Shown here piece by piece: positions 17,698 to 27,219 of a stretch of DNA of 52,878 bases. The notes beneath the pieces are model-generated. The model made no database searches. It was given only the letters and a program-made list of their open reading frames with translations, and had not been told where the DNA came from. The DNA lies in the NCBI GenBank assembly GCA_019359235.1, contig JAHHHT010000047.1, positions 1 through 52,878 on the forward strand. Reading direction: 5' to 3'. Numbering within the stretch: the stretch's first letter is position 1; every line of letters starts with the position of its first letter. This DNA comes from Oscillatoria princeps RMCB-10. GTDB taxonomy: Bacteria > Cyanobacteriota > Cyanobacteriia > Cyanobacteriales > Oscillatoriaceae. Both the position numbers and the translations under genes were made by a program.

Positions 17698-19158
17698 ATG
17701 CTGCACCCTATGCCAGATCGCCTTATTCGGACGCCCGCCAACGGTTCTGCCACTCTCCACTCAATCAGCCGCTCTGTCTGCCAAGCCATTGTGTCCACCC
17801 GCCAGCAACATCCAGAATGGCTGAAAGAAAAGGTCAGGAACTATTCCTGGCAAAGCGGCACTTTTCAATCTAAGTTAACAGATAAGATAGCAGAAGAACT
17901 CAGCCACTGTCAAGACAGAGATGCTTTAATTCGGAAACTCCTAAAAATCCTGCAATCTTTTCTGAAGCCGAGTTTCTTAGTGTCGGAAGAGTTCGAGCGC
18001 TTAACAGATAAACTGCGTCAAGTGACTCAGGAAGAAATAGAAACCTCGTGGAACAGCCGGCTCCATTATAAGATGCTCGCTCAGCCCGCCGGCACCCTGA
18101 CGCCCGAAGTCGCGCAAAATGGGTACTCCTCAAGCGCCGGCGAGCCGGTTGCCATTTTGCTGCTAGACGCCGAGAACTTGCAGCTCGATGCCAAAACCGA
18201 AAAATTCCTGGCGGGGATCTGCGCCTATCCCATCCAAATCAAAATTGCCTTTGCGAATTGGCGCAGCATGGGCAAACAAGACGATGAATTCCACCGGCGG
18301 CACTACGAACTGATCCACGTCCCCCCGGGAAAAGACAGCGCTGACGTGAAAATGGCCACCGTTGGCTCCTCCATCTTCGTGCACTACCCGACAGCGAAAG
18401 AAGTCTTAGTCTGCTCCTCCGACACTGTTCTGCTCCATCTTTGCACCACCCTGCAGACTCACGGATTAACGGTGTACCTGGTTCGCAAGCAGAGAGAAAC
18501 CATCACCGTCTTAAACAGCAAAACCGGCAAAACACAGACCCACTCCCTCGTACCCGTACCGGAAATTCCCTCCATAGAGGAACTTATCATCCAGCTAAAA
18601 AACCTGATCAAAGCCGAGCAAACCCGCAGCCAAAATTCCTGGTTTAAGCTTTCTGAAATCTCCCAGATTTTTCAGGAAAAGTACCAGCTCAACCTCTCTC
18701 AAGTTGTGTCCGCTCACTGGCCCACTAAAAGAGCCAAAGATATCTTTACCGACAATCCAGCTGATTTTGTCGTGCATCAACCCGCCGGCAAATCCGACAT
18801 CCTGTACGTGACGCTTTTTGAGATTCCCACTCCCCACAAGGGAAATAGAAATGATTCGCCCCAGCTGACAGAGGCCAGCACTGAGGGCCAGCCTTCACCG
18901 GCCATTAACTCCAAAGCCGAACTGGAGAAGGCGCTGGCCAAACTTGTGGGTTCCTTAACGGCCAAATCTCCTGAAAGGTACGTTTCCGTCTCCAAGCTCG
19001 GCAGTGAATTTAACAAAAAATACGGCAAAACGCTGAAAGACGTTCTCGCTGACTTGCAGTTAAACAGTAAAGTCACCACTTTTTTGCAGTCCTCTAAAGC
19101 CTTCAACCTGAAACAAGTTGGAAACATGTTTTTAGTGGCGGTCGCCCAGGAAAGGTAG
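17698..19158 (+). CDS. NYN nuclease-LOTUS (OST-HTH) protein, paralogue of the preceding gene
   Basis: From ATG 17698 this is a 486-residue protein; an in-frame TTG at 17635 and a second ATG at 17710 are alternatives, and none has a strong ribosome site. The first ~145 residues are helical and replace the zinc ribbon of its neighbour. The NYN domain follows with D157 (LLLDAENL), a D in DSADVKM and a D in CSSDTVL. Next is a winged-helix segment (FKLSEISQIFQEKYQLNL), which is shortened in the upstream paralogue, and a C-terminal LOTUS module at about 405-486 (KYGKTLKDVLADLQLNSKV). Both genes share SLTAKSPE(R/S)Y-type C-terminal modules, so they arose by duplication and then exchanged N-terminal domains. 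An RNA-directed nuclease role is inferred from domains. Confidence 0.83.
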   Translation: MLHPMPDRLIRTPANGSATLHSISRSVCQAIVSTRQQHPEWLKEKVRNYSWQSGTFQSKLTDKIAEELSHCQDRDALIRKLLKILQSFLKPSFLVSEEFERLTDKLRQVTQEEIETSWNSRLHYKMLAQPAGTLTPEVAQNGYSSSAGEPVAILLLDAENLQLDAKTEKFLAGICAYPIQIKIAFANWRSMGKQDDEFHRRHYELIHVPPGKDSADVKMATVGSSIFVHYPTAKEVLVCSSDTVLLHLCTTLQTHGLTVYLVRKQRETITVLNSKTGKTQTHSLVPVPEIPSIEELIIQLKNLIKAEQTRSQNSWFKLSEISQIFQEKYQLNLSQVVSAHWPTKRAKDIFTDNPADFVVHQPAGKSDILYVTLFEIPTPHKGNRNDSPQLTEASTEGQPSPAINSKAELEKALAKLVGSLTAKSPERYVSVSKLGSEFNKKYGKTLKDVLADLQLNSKVTTFLQSSKAFNLKQVGNMFLVAVAQER

Positions 19159-19223
19159 CGCTTCATCCCTGCTGAGCGCTTTCGCCTTCATCTCGCTCTT
19201 CTGGACTGGCGCACTGTGCCGGA

Positions 19224-20033
19224 CTATCCAATCAGTCCGCTCAAATAGTCTTGGGTTTGCTTCTTCACCGGCCCAGCAAACAGCGCCGTGGTGCTGTTAA
19301 ACTCCAACATCTCGCCCAAATACATAAAAGCCGTGAAGTCAGAAAACCGCGCCGCCTGCTGCATGTTGTGAGTTACAATCAGAACCGTCACCTGTTTTTT
19401 CAGGTCGCTCATCAACTCTTCAATGCTGGCTGTCGCGATCGGGTCTAAGGCAGATGTCGGCTCATCAAACAGCATCAGCTCGGGCTCCGTTGCCAAAGCG
19501 CGGGCAATGCACAAGCGCTGCTGCTGACCTCCCGAAAGATTAAACGCCAAATCATTCAACCGGTCCTTCACTTCCTCCCAAAGCGCCGCCCCTTGCAGAG
19601 CTTTCTCCACCTTTTCATCAATCGCACTCCGCTTCGACAGACCCCGCACCCTCAACCCGTAAGCCACATTTTCATAAATTGACTTCGGAAAAGGATTGGG
19701 TTTCTGAAACACCATGCCAATCCGCATGCGGACTTCTATGGCGTCAACCCGACGCCCCAAAATATCCATCCGCTCCCTATCTGCTCCCATAAAAATTGAC
19801 CCTTCGTAACGATTTCCCGGGTAGAGATCGTGCATGCGATTGAAACACCGCAACAAAGTAGTTTTGCCGCAGCCAGAAGGGCCAATCAGCGCCGTCACCT
19901 GGTTTTCCGGCACTTTTAGGTTGATGTTCTTGAGCGCGTGAACTGAGCCGTAATAAAAATTGAGATTATTAACCTCAACCTTAGGCTTGATTCCATTTGG
20001 GTCGGACACTTTGTTTTGTGTGACTTCTACCAT
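19224..20033 (-). CDS. pstB: Phosphate ABC transporter ATP-binding protein PstB
   Basis: A 269-residue ATPase with Walker [10 protein letters not shown], the PstB-specific [19 protein letters not shown], signature LSGGQQQR and Walker [13 protein letters not shown], then the switch histidine in VTHNMQQA. It powers phosphate import through PstC/PstA on the cytosolic face of the plasma membrane. I chose ATG 20033 (MVEVTQNK): the start codon overlaps the pstA stop by 7 nt (ATGGTAG), which suggests coupled translation. The in-frame upstream extension is only the antisense-like overlap with pstA. It is the last gene of pstSCAB; no phoU follows. Confidence 0.97.
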   Translation of the reverse strand: MVEVTQNKVSDPNGIKPKVEVNNLNFYYGSVHALKNINLKVPENQVTALIGPSGCGKTTLLRCFNRMHDLYPGNRYEGSIFMGADRERMDILGRRVDAIEVRMRIGMVFQKPNPFPKSIYENVAYGLRVRGLSKRSAIDEKVEKALQGAALWEEVKDRLNDLAFNLSGGQQQRLCIARALATEPELMLFDEPTSALDPIATASIEELMSDLKKQVTVLIVTHNMQQAARFSDFTAFMYLGEMLEFNSTTALFAGPVKKQTQDYLSGLIG

Positions 20034-20950
20034 TTTATACCTCTGCGGAAACGATAGCGCAGATAAATTGCAATTCCATTCATGGCCAATGTCATAACAG
20101 TCAGCACAATACCGGCTGCCGCCGCATTCAGCTGAAATGCCGGCTCCGGACGGGACACCCAGTTGAACATCTGAATCGGCATCACCGTAAAAGGTGCCCG
20201 CAACCATGAAAACGAAATATAAGGAAACTCGCCCTTAAAAGGAGAATCTGGCAAAAAGGCGATGAAAGTCAGAGCCCCAATCGTGATGATGGGAGCAGTC
20301 TCGCCAATCGCCCGCGCCAAACCAATAATCACCCCCGTAATAATGCTGCCGGTGGAGTAAGGCAAAACGTGATCCCAAACCACCTGCCACTTGCTCGCCC
20401 CAACAGCGTAAGCCGCTTCGCGAATACTGCTCGGAATAGCCCGCACAGCCTCGCGAGTCGTAACAATCACTACCGGCAAAATCAGCAGCGCTAGGGTTAA
20501 ACCGGCAGTCAGCACGCTCTCCCCCAAGTTTAACTTATACACAAACAAACCCAGCGCCAGCAGACCGTACACAATTGAAGGAACGCCGGCCAAATTCGTG
20601 ACATTCACCTCTATCAAATCGGCTATCCAGTTTTTCCGGGCGTACTCTTCCAGATAAACCCCCGAAGCCACTCCCAGGGGAATCGCCGCTAGCGCTGTTA
20701 CCAGCATCACCAGCACTGTTCCCACCCAGGCGGAAAGAATTCCCGCTTCTGCCGGTTTGCGGGAGGGAAAGGAAAAAAAGAACTCCCAAGAAAGGCGCTG
20801 CGAACCGTCCCTCGCCAACTGCACCACCAGCGCCAGCAGAACAGCCAGCCCCACCAGCATCGACAGCAAGCCGACAATCGCAAAAATCCCATCTCCCAAC
20901 TTGTTGCGAGCGATAATCCCTCGCATTTTCCGGATCTCTTTCCCTGACAT
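20027..20950 (-). CDS. pstA: Phosphate ABC transporter permease PstA
   Basis: A 307-residue inner-membrane permease with six predicted helices. The typical EAA-type loop is [20 protein letters not shown] near residue 195, and [15 protein letters not shown] follows, a signature shared with PstC. With PstC it forms the phosphate channel driven by PstB. It starts one base after the pstC stop region and overlaps pstB, so the four genes form one operon under the PHO-box promoter at 23.2 kb. Confidence 0.96.
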   Translation of the reverse strand: MSGKEIRKMRGIIARNKLGDGIFAIVGLLSMLVGLAVLLALVVQLARDGSQRLSWEFFFSFPSRKPAEAGILSAWVGTVLVMLVTALAAIPLGVASGVYLEEYARKNWIADLIEVNVTNLAGVPSIVYGLLALGLFVYKLNLGESVLTAGLTLALLILPVVIVTTREAVRAIPSSIREAAYAVGASKWQVVWDHVLPYSTGSIITGVIIGLARAIGETAPIITIGALTFIAFLPDSPFKGEFPYISFSWLRAPFTVMPIQMFNWVSRPEPAFQLNAAAAGIVLTVMTLAMNGIAIYLRYRFRRGIKW

Positions 20951-20951
20951 A

Positions 20952-21881
20952 TCAGTAAATTTCCCGATAGCGCTTGCTCAGAAAATGCCCTACAATATTT
21001 AAACACAAGGTCATCAGCACCAGGGTAAGCCCTGCAGCAAAAATCGTTTGGTATTCCAAACTGCCGTGAGGCAGGTCGCCCAGACTCACCTGCACAATAT
21101 AAGCTGCAATTGTAGCAGCCGGCTCCATCGGGTTCCAAGTCAGATTCGGCTGCAGCCCAGCCGCAATCGCCACCACCATTGTTTCGCCCACAGCGCGGGA
21201 AATACCCAAAATGTATGCCGCTGTGATTCCCGAAATGGCAGACGGAAACACCACTCGCACCGCAGTCTGCAAGCGCGTCGCCCCCATCGCGTAAGACCCC
21301 TCCCGCAGAGACACTGGAACCGCCCGCATCGCGTCCTCACTGATAGAGCTGATGAAGGGAATAATCATGATCCCTATCACTATCCCCGCACTCAGCATAT
21401 TAAAACCGGGCAAGTCGGGGATAACTTTCTGCAACAGCGGCGTCACGAATAACAGGGCGAAATAGCCGTAAACTACGGTGGGAACGCCCGCCAGCAATTC
21501 TAAGCAGGGTTTGACGAACTCCCGCAGCCTGGGAGTCGCGAATTCGCTCAAGTAAATCGCAGAAATTGTGCCCAGCGGTAGGGCTAGCGCTAGGGCAACT
21601 GCTGTCGTTACCAAGGTTCCTGAAACTAAGGGCAAAATTCCGTAGTGAGCGTCAGCAAACAAGGGCGTCCACTGGGTGTCCGTGAGGAAGTCTACCAGGG
21701 AGACTTTCTCGAAAAAAGCCAGGGATTCGTAAATCAAGATGGCCACGATTGCCACCGTCGTCGCTACTGACGAAAGAGCCGCCAAAAATAGCAGGAACTC
21801 AATCGCCCGCTCCCGCAAATCGCGCCCTAACTTGGCGAAGAAGCGCTCCCGTCTGGATAGTTGCAGTAGTTTTTCAGCCAT
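20952..21881 (-). CDS. pstC: Phosphate ABC transporter permease PstC
   Basis: A 309-residue permease with about six membrane helices; the first follows a basic cytosolic N-terminus (LSRRERFFAKLGRDLRERA). The coupling loop reads SLREGSYAMGATRLQTAV, followed by ISRAVGETMVVAIAAG, both standard for PstC. It pairs with PstA. pstC and pstA are separated by one base. Between pstC and pstS lies a 170-bp gap filled by hairpin repeats, which may uncouple expression of pstS from the downstream genes. Confidence 0.96.
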   Translation of the reverse strand: MAEKLLQLSRRERFFAKLGRDLRERAIEFLLFLAALSSVATTVAIVAILIYESLAFFEKVSLVDFLTDTQWTPLFADAHYGILPLVSGTLVTTAVALALALPLGTISAIYLSEFATPRLREFVKPCLELLAGVPTVVYGYFALLFVTPLLQKVIPDLPGFNMLSAGIVIGIMIIPFISSISEDAMRAVPVSLREGSYAMGATRLQTAVRVVFPSAISGITAAYILGISRAVGETMVVAIAAGLQPNLTWNPMEPAATIAAYIVQVSLGDLPHGSLEYQTIFAAGLTLVLMTLCLNIVGHFLSKRYREIY

Positions 21882-21976
21882 AAATCCGTTTCATTTCCCC
21901 TCAGTATGGGGTTTTCTCGTTCCCGGGGCGCATCTTTCCTAAGAGGCAGCAGCCCGCTCGATTGGCCTTCCCTGGC

Positions 21977-22044
21977 AAGAGGCAGAGCCTCTTAATTGGC
22001 GTTCCCAGGCGGTAGCCGCAGGCTTCCCGTAGCCTGGGAACGAG
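21977..22044. repeat. Composite hairpin repeat between pstS and pstC
   Basis: AGAGGCAGAGCCTCT (first hairpin) followed by GCGTTCCCAGGC...GCCTGGGAACGAG (second, with a longer centre). The same two-part element occurs twice at 34.7-34.9 kb. Within the pst operon such a structure could stabilise pstS mRNA or stop some transcripts before pstC. Confidence 0.75.
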
Positions 22045-22054
22045 AATTAAATTA

Positions 22055-23056
22055 CTATCTCGCCTCGCGCTGCAGCAGTTCTTGAATCTCTAGCCCGATC
22101 GCTTCTTGACCGCCAAACACAGTACCGAGCTTGCCATTCTTGAAATGCCCGCTCGCAATTGTGTAAGCTTGCGCCGGCAGGGGAATGTACTTGACTTCGC
22201 TCGCCAATTTACTGGCATTGCTCAGGTAATAATTCACAAACTCCTTCACCTCGGGCCGGCTGGCCGCCTTGCTGCTGACATAGATAAACAGAGGGCGGGA
22301 CAGGGGTTGGTAAGTCCCGTTTTCAACTGTCTGTTTTGACGGCAGCACCCCATTAATCGCCACTGCTTTCAGTTTGTCTTTGTTGGCTTCGTAATAGGCA
22401 TAGCCAAAATAGCCCAGAGCGTTTTTATCCCGGCTCACACCCTGTACCAGTACGTTGTCATCTTCACTGGCGGTGAAATCCCCCCGGCTGGCTTTGGATT
22501 TGCCGGCAACGGCTTCGGTAAAGTAGTCAAACGTACCCGAATCCGCACCCGGGCCAAACAGCTTCATAGCCGCATCTGGCCATCCCTGGCGCACTTGATT
22601 CCACTTGGTAACTTTGCCCTGCGCCGCCGGCTCCCACATTTTCTTGAGTTCGGCAACCGTCATGCTGCTCGCCCAGTTATTTTGGGGGTTGACCACGACT
22701 GTTATGGCGTCATACGCCACTGGCAGTTCATAATACTGAATCCCAGCCGCTTTGCACGCTGCCATCTCTTCAGCTTTGATGGGTCGGGAGGCGTCAGAAA
22801 TGTCTGTCTCCCCACGGCAGAACTTTTTGAAGCCGCCCCCTGTCCCGGAAATGCCCACCGTAACCCTCACCGCTCCGCCTTTTGCTTTCTGGAACTCTTC
22901 CGCTACTGCCTCCGTAATCGGAAAAACGGTGCTGGAACCGTCAATCTTAACTGTGCTCGCACTTTGGGACTTAACCGCCGGCACTGACAGCCCAACTGTT
23001 GCAGCTACCACTGCCAGCGCACTGATTAATGTCAAGCGGTTCGCTTTAAATTTCAT
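22055..23056 (-). CDS. pstS: Phosphate-binding protein PstS
   Basis: A 333-residue PstS-family substrate-binding protein. From ATG 23056 it begins [20 protein letters not shown], a Sec signal peptide with likely cleavage near residues 30-36 (AVKSQSA). The phosphate-contact motifs are [39 protein letters not shown] with its SR pair, and [13 protein letters not shown]. It captures phosphate in the periplasm and hands it to PstCA. An ATG five codons upstream is possible but adds residues before the signal peptide. It is the first gene of the operon and has two PHO boxes upstream, so phosphate starvation control is expected. Confidence 0.96.
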   Translation of the reverse strand: MKFKANRLTLISALAVVAATVGLSVPAVKSQSASTVKIDGSSTVFPITEAVAEEFQKAKGGAVRVTVGISGTGGGFKKFCRGETDISDASRPIKAEEMAACKAAGIQYYELPVAYDAITVVVNPQNNWASSMTVAELKKMWEPAAQGKVTKWNQVRQGWPDAAMKLFGPGADSGTFDYFTEAVAGKSKASRGDFTASEDDNVLVQGVSRDKNALGYFGYAYYEANKDKLKAVAINGVLPSKQTVENGTYQPLSRPLFIYVSSKAASRPEVKEFVNYYLSNASKLASEVKYIPLPAQAYTIASGHFKNGKLGTVFGGQEAIGLEIQELLQREAR

Positions 23057-23178
23057 CGGGCTTCCCACCATAGTATTGCCTACCTGACGCTAAATATCGT
23101 CTGAACCTGACTGACTACACAATACCTGTTACCGGCTAATTTACCTCTAAAAAAAACCTTAATTTATTGGCGCTATTT

Positions 23179-23217
23179 ATTATAAATTTATTATCCTTTG
23201 TTTAAGTTTAGGTTAAA
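23179..23217 (-). promoter_or_regulatory. PHO box and -10 element of the pst operon
   Basis: Read on the minus strand: TTTAACCT-AAA-CTTAAACA-AAG-GATAATAA (23217-23188), three 8-bp repeats spaced 11 bp apart, close to the cyanobacterial PHO box consensus (C/T)TTAA(C/A)(C/T)(T/A). A -10 hexamer TATAAT lies at 23184-23179, about 15 bp after the second repeat, as in PhoB/SphR-activated promoters where the box replaces the -35. The pstS start is about 120 bp downstream. Confidence 0.8.
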
Positions 23218-23248
23218 CAGATGCCCGGTCAACCTTTTTCTTATCAAT

Positions 23249-23278
23249 GTGTTATACTTTGTTTAAGTCTGGGTTAAA
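23249..23278 (-). promoter_or_regulatory. Second, upstream PHO box
   Basis: On the minus strand TTTAACCC-AGA-CTTAAACA-AAG-TATAACAC, nearly the same as the box 61 bp downstream. The tandem arrangement suggests cooperative binding of the response regulator (SphR/PhoB). It also lies between pstS and the divergent SDR gene. Confidence 0.72.
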
Positions 23279-23477
23279 GGAATGGCTGGCTCCACCTCGT
23301 GCAGCGCCCAGAATTAAGCCATTAGTGCCCTTTCCCCCTGCCCTCTCCAACAGGTGAAATATTTCCGCACCCAACTTGTCGGTCAGTGCTCAGAACCGCT
23401 GAAAGCGAGTCAGCATATTGTGTTGGGGTTCCCATCGCTAGTATGATAGACAAAGATGTAAAGAAATGTAAAGAGGC

Positions 23478-24188
23478 ATGCAGGACAAAGTTGTGGTAGT
23501 TGTGGGTGCCACCGGCGGCATCGGGAAAGCAGTGACGCGCAAGCTCGCCGCTGCGGGGGCGAATCTGGTACTCGCCGCCAGAGACAGCAAGCGGCTAGAC
23601 GCCTTAGCCGCTGAATTTCTCGCACCGGCGCAAGTCTTGCCGGTGCCTTGCGACATCACCGACCCCCAGCAGGTGGATATACTGATCAAGAAAGCCACCG
23701 GCCAATTTGGCCACATTGACGCCTTGGTCAACGCTGCCGGTGCCGGCATCCTCAAGCAGTACAGCAAACTCACGCCAGCTGACTTGGACGCCATGCTGGA
23801 CGTTAACCTCAAAGGCAGCTTCTACACCACTCAAGCTGCAGCGGAGGTGATGAAAGAGCGCAAAACTGGCCACATCTGCAATGTGGTGGGGATTTTGGGC
23901 AAGCACTCGATGGCAATGGCGGCGGCGTACTGCGCCTCCAAGTTTGGCGTCGTCGGTTTCAGCAAGTGCGTGGCGGAGGAGGTGCGCCGGTACGGCATCA
24001 AAGTCACCCTGTTCTATTTTGGCGGCGTCGATTCCCCCTTCTGGGATACCGTCAGCTTAAAAGTAGACCGATCCAAAATGCTCACCTGCGAAACAGCTGC
24101 CGGTGCCATTATGTATGCCCTCTCAGCTGAACCGCAAGCTGTGCCAATGGAAATCAACATTCAGCCCGAAAGTCACCTGTTTTTCTAA
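23478..24188 (+). CDS. Short-chain dehydrogenase/reductase (SDR)
   Basis: A 236-residue SDR with the cofactor motif GATGGIG (residues 11-17), an NAAGA motif near 88 and catalytic YCASK near 156. It is shorter than the SDR at 10 kb and not closely similar to it. The product would be an NAD(P)-dependent oxidoreductase with unknown substrate. It is divergent from pstS, with 420 bp between them that carry the PHO boxes, so control by phosphate is possible but unproven; an AAGAGGC sequence before the ATG at 23478 is a weak ribosome site. A strong hairpin follows the stop. Confidence 0.88.
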   Translation: MQDKVVVVVGATGGIGKAVTRKLAAAGANLVLAARDSKRLDALAAEFLAPAQVLPVPCDITDPQQVDILIKKATGQFGHIDALVNAAGAGILKQYSKLTPADLDAMLDVNLKGSFYTTQAAAEVMKERKTGHICNVVGILGKHSMAMAAAYCASKFGVVGFSKCVAEEVRRYGIKVTLFYFGGVDSPFWDTVSLKVDRSKMLTCETAAGAIMYALSAEPQAVPMEINIQPESHLFF

Positions 24189-24189
24189 C

Positions 24190-24231
24190 AGCCAGAAACC
24201 CGGTTTTTTTGGAAAAACCGGGTTTCTCCCC
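24190..24231 (+). terminator. Hairpin at the 3' end of the SDR gene
   Basis: CAGAAACCCGGTTTTTTTGG and the following AAAAACCGGGTTTCT pair into a long stem, right after the SDR stop and before the convergent small gene. It belongs to the GAAACCCGG repeat family and probably acts as a bidirectional terminator. Confidence 0.55.
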
Positions 24232-24234
24232 TAG

Positions 24235-24462
24235 CTAAGACCTGCGGCTCGCGCTTACGGCACTCACAACCAGAAAAGCCACACCCAGACCAATGGCAAT
24301 TTCCTCACTCCAAGGCAAAAAAGACCACTTCACCCAAGAAGAAAAACTTTCAGCAATCCGGGCGAATGCGTATAAAGCTTGAGCTAGTAGCTGAAACAGA
24401 ACATAGGCAATCGCTGCGAGTCCAGCCGCTTTCACAAAGGCATTGTTAAATAAATTCCCCAT
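24235..24462 (-). CDS. Small membrane protein of unknown function
   Basis: A 75-residue protein with two hydrophobic segments (VKAAGLAAIAYVLFQLLAQA and AIGLGVAFLVVSAVSA) around a short polar loop with aromatic residues (WVKWSFLPW). It probably sits in a membrane as a hairpin. I do not recognise a family. It starts at ATG 24462 and ends close to the shared terminator hairpin. Its composition looks coding rather than chance, since hydrophobic segments and charged ends alternate sensibly. Confidence 0.55.
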   Translation of the reverse strand: MGNLFNNAFVKAAGLAAIAYVLFQLLAQALYAFARIAESFSSWVKWSFLPWSEEIAIGLGVAFLVVSAVSASRRS

Positions 24463-24824
24463 GACTTTACTCCCAAAAACTTTCTGAGTGTGAGAAACCG
24501 GGTTTCTTAAACAATACCTTCGCCAAAAGTCCAGCCTGTAGGGTGGATGGATGCGTGCAGTACCTTGGAGGCGGCTGTTGAAAAATCCCTTCCCGAAAAC
24601 CCAGACAGGGTTTTATGCAGGCGGTTTATGAAACCTATAGCCTGTAAGGGTTGTGCTCCCTGGGGACCCACACGGCCTTCTTGGCGACGGTATTGTTAAA
24701 GAAATCCGGTTTCTGGCCTTCCCGAAACCTGGTTTCTGACAGTCGCTCACGCTATTTCTGCCAAAAACTTGCTAAAATTATCTCACAAGTTTGTCTGACA
24801 GTCAAGCAATTTTAACATATCTTC
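24463..24824. other. Intergenic region with GAAACCCGG repeats
   Basis: Repeat copies lie at about 24491-24505 and 24700-24738. The region must hold the promoters of the divergent small membrane gene and HPPD. No further gene is visible. Confidence 0.5.
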
Positions 24825-25928
24825 ATGGAGATTGACCTGGTTCACTTCTGCGTTGAAGACGCAACGGCTTGCCGCGACTGGTTTGTCAGCCAGATGGGCT
24901 TTCAAGCAATTGCCGGTGCGGCGTGCAATCACACCCGCACCGAAATCGTCAAAAGTGGGCCGGTCTGCTTTGTCCTGTCTTCGCCCCAGACACCGGCTAG
25001 CCCCGCTCACCGCTTTCTGGCGCGGCATCCTGCCGGTGTGGCAGACGTGGCTTTTCGCGTCGAAAATATTGAATCCGTCATCGCAAAAGCTGCAGGTGCC
25101 GGTGCCAAAATATTGCAGCCGGTGCGGCAGCTGCAGGATTCTCTCGGACGCCTGAAGTGGGCAAAAATTGCCGGATGGGGAGACTTGAGCCACACCATAA
25201 TCGAGCGCACCGGCATCACCCCCCTCCTGCCACCCGCTACCGATTTTCCCTTTGCCAACCCTCCTTTTTTAAAAGAGGGCAGCGAGGTATCTCTTGAAGG
25301 GGTTTTGGTGACGGATGACTCCCCCTTCACCGGCATCGATCATGCAGTGATCAATGTGGCAGCCGGCGAATTAGAGCCTGTGGTAGCTTGGTATGAAAAC
25401 ACCTTGGGGTTCCAGCGCCTGCAGCGGTTTGACATTCAAACTGAGAGATCGGGATTGCGCTCTCAGGTAATGGTTCACCCCTCGGGTGGGGCGCAGATGC
25501 CGGTGAATGAACCGACATCGGCGAATTCTCAAATTCAGGAATTTCTGGATGTGAATCGGGGATCTGGAGTGCAGCACATTGCCTTGCGCACCGGCAACAT
25601 TGTGCGGCTGCTCGATCGCCTGCGCCGGTGGGGTGTTCCCTTTATCGAAGTTCCTCCCACCTACTACACCCAGCTGCAGCACCGGCACCGAGGTCAGCTG
25701 CCGGCATCCCTGTGCCGGGAAATAGAGCGAGCCCAAATTTTAGTAGACTGGCAAGAGCAGGCTCCTGACGCCTTGCTGCTGCAGACGTTCACGCAGCCAA
25801 TTTTTGGCCAGCCGACTTTCTTTTTTGAGCTGATTGAGCGCCGGTTAGCTGCCCGAGGTTTTGGTGAGGGCAATTTTCGAGCTTTGTTTGAAGCGATAGA
25901 GAGCGAGCAGCTGAAACGAGGAAGATAA
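24825..25928 (+). CDS. hppD: 4-hydroxyphenylpyruvate dioxygenase
   Basis: A 367-residue two-domain vicinal-oxygen-chelate enzyme of HPPD length. The iron ligands are readable: H173 (GIDHAVINV), H251 (VQHIALRTGN) and E335 (FFFELIERR), followed by GFGEGNF, the gating C-terminal helix motif. It turns 4-hydroxyphenylpyruvate into homogentisate, the head group of tocopherol (and of plastoquinone in plants); cyanobacteria use it mainly for tocopherol. The N-terminal domain keeps the fold but not the metal site, as usual. A proline-rich insert around residues 130-155 (FANPPFLKEGSEVSLEG) resembles a translated intergenic repeat of the PLFLKGE type. It stands alone. Confidence 0.94.
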   Translation: MEIDLVHFCVEDATACRDWFVSQMGFQAIAGAACNHTRTEIVKSGPVCFVLSSPQTPASPAHRFLARHPAGVADVAFRVENIESVIAKAAGAGAKILQPVRQLQDSLGRLKWAKIAGWGDLSHTIIERTGITPLLPPATDFPFANPPFLKEGSEVSLEGVLVTDDSPFTGIDHAVINVAAGELEPVVAWYENTLGFQRLQRFDIQTERSGLRSQVMVHPSGGAQMPVNEPTSANSQIQEFLDVNRGSGVQHIALRTGNIVRLLDRLRRWGVPFIEVPPTYYTQLQHRHRGQLPASLCREIERAQILVDWQEQAPDALLLQTFTQPIFGQPTFFFELIERRLAARGFGEGNFRALFEAIESEQLKRGR

Positions 25929-26310
25929 GAAAGAATTAACCGCCATAGACGCGCTTTCTCGGCTTCCCGCAGGGTAGACGCCACAGACGCGAGGCTCGGC
26001 TTCCCGCAGGGTAGGACGCCAAGAATAGCTGTAGCCGGTCTGCCAGAGCGCAGGTCAAGACATCTCAGAAACCGGGTTTCTTTTGGCTTTCCCCCCGACA
26101 AATTGGTCAATACCTGCAGAGAAACCCGGTTTCTTAACCTCGATTTTAATACCAGACCGGCTCCCTGGGGGCACTCGCTAGCCAGAGCCGCCCCTACAGC
26201 CGCTTAAGGATGGATATTTTAGCACTAAAAACCAAGATTAGGGGAATTTGTAATCAAAATTTACATTTTCCCCCTCACCCGGCCAGATGGGCCCGACCGA
26301 GGGCTGAGAG
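25929..26310. other. Intergenic region with several short repeats
   Basis: CGGCTTCCCGCAGGGTAGAC occurs near 25962 and again, slightly changed, near 26000. GAAACCGGGTTTC copies follow at about 26068 and 26120. The gap separates two convergent genes and no coding frame is supported. Confidence 0.6.
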
Positions 26311-26928
26311 CTAGCGCAAGAAGCAACTAACCAGCCAGAGGACTAGAAATGTCACCAAGGTGATGAATTTCTCCGCCGTCAAACCGCTCTGGCCAATTTG
26401 GGAAAGCAGCGCCCCCAGAATTAATCCTGCGATCAAGCCTGTAAGCGTCAGCACCACAGCGCGACCGAAACGGTTTTCCTTGCGATTGAGGAAATAAAGG
26501 GTGGCTCCCACGCCCAGAGCAAGAGCCAGCTGCAGCAGGGACTCACCGGCACTGCCGGCTGCGGTGGTGACGCTGAGGACGCTCAACCCGGAAAACACGC
26601 CTGCTGGCCACAAAATGTCTGGCGGACTGGGGGTGTCGATCAGCTTTTGCAGCCAAGCCGGAGCCTGCTTAGCGGGAGCGGGAGCCACGGAAGGTGGCGC
26701 AGAGGCTATCTTTTCCGGGAACCTAATCCGTTCCGGCACCTTAATTTTCCCCTCCTGGCGCTGCCGCAAGCGATCCATCAGGATGGCGTCGTAAGCGGCT
26801 TCAATTGCCTCCAAACGCCTGCGCTCGCCGCTGTACTGCTGCGCCAAGCGATTCCGCGTATCCTGGATTTCCTCAAACGAAGCGTTTTCCGCTACCCCGA
26901 GCTGTTCGTATGGACTTTGCTCACTCAT
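26311..26928 (-). CDS. CPP1-like J-domain-like membrane protein
   Basis: A 205-residue protein of the CPP1-like (DUF3353) family. Residues 1-60 form a degenerate J-domain (SPYEQLGVAENASFEEIQDT) without the HPD motif. A Pro/Ala-rich linker follows (about 75-95). The C-terminal half has three to four hydrophobic helices (FSGLSVLSVTTAAG, LALALGVGATLYFL, AVVLTLTGLIAGLILGALL, FITLVTFLVLWLVS). Plant CPP1 is a chaperone-like protein for protochlorophyllide oxidoreductase; in cyanobacteria the role is less defined, so thylakoid or plasma-membrane chaperone activity is inferred. Starts at ATG 26928; no operon partner. Confidence 0.87.
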   Translation of the reverse strand: MSEQSPYEQLGVAENASFEEIQDTRNRLAQQYSGERRRLEAIEAAYDAILMDRLRQRQEGKIKVPERIRFPEKIASAPPSVAPAPAKQAPAWLQKLIDTPSPPDILWPAGVFSGLSVLSVTTAAGSAGESLLQLALALGVGATLYFLNRKENRFGRAVVLTLTGLIAGLILGALLSQIGQSGLTAEKFITLVTFLVLWLVSCFLR

Positions 26929-27219
26929 AGTCCTATGTTAAACCTCCCCTTCAACTTAGCTTAGCCTGATATTTGCCTACAAGCGCGGCTTCCAAAAACC
27001 AGTTTGTTAATCAACCCGCTCACACGGTTGCTGAACTTTAACACAGATTGGCTTAATTACCTATTCTCAACTGCACCCGGCCCGGAATTCCCACCGAGCG
27101 GGGGAATTGCTCACTCCAAGGCAAACCCCACCCCCACCACAACCCGACACACTTTCAACCCGTCTTGCCGGAAGGTTAACTCAACATTCTAACACCATCA
27201 ACCCCGACCGGTAAGCGTG

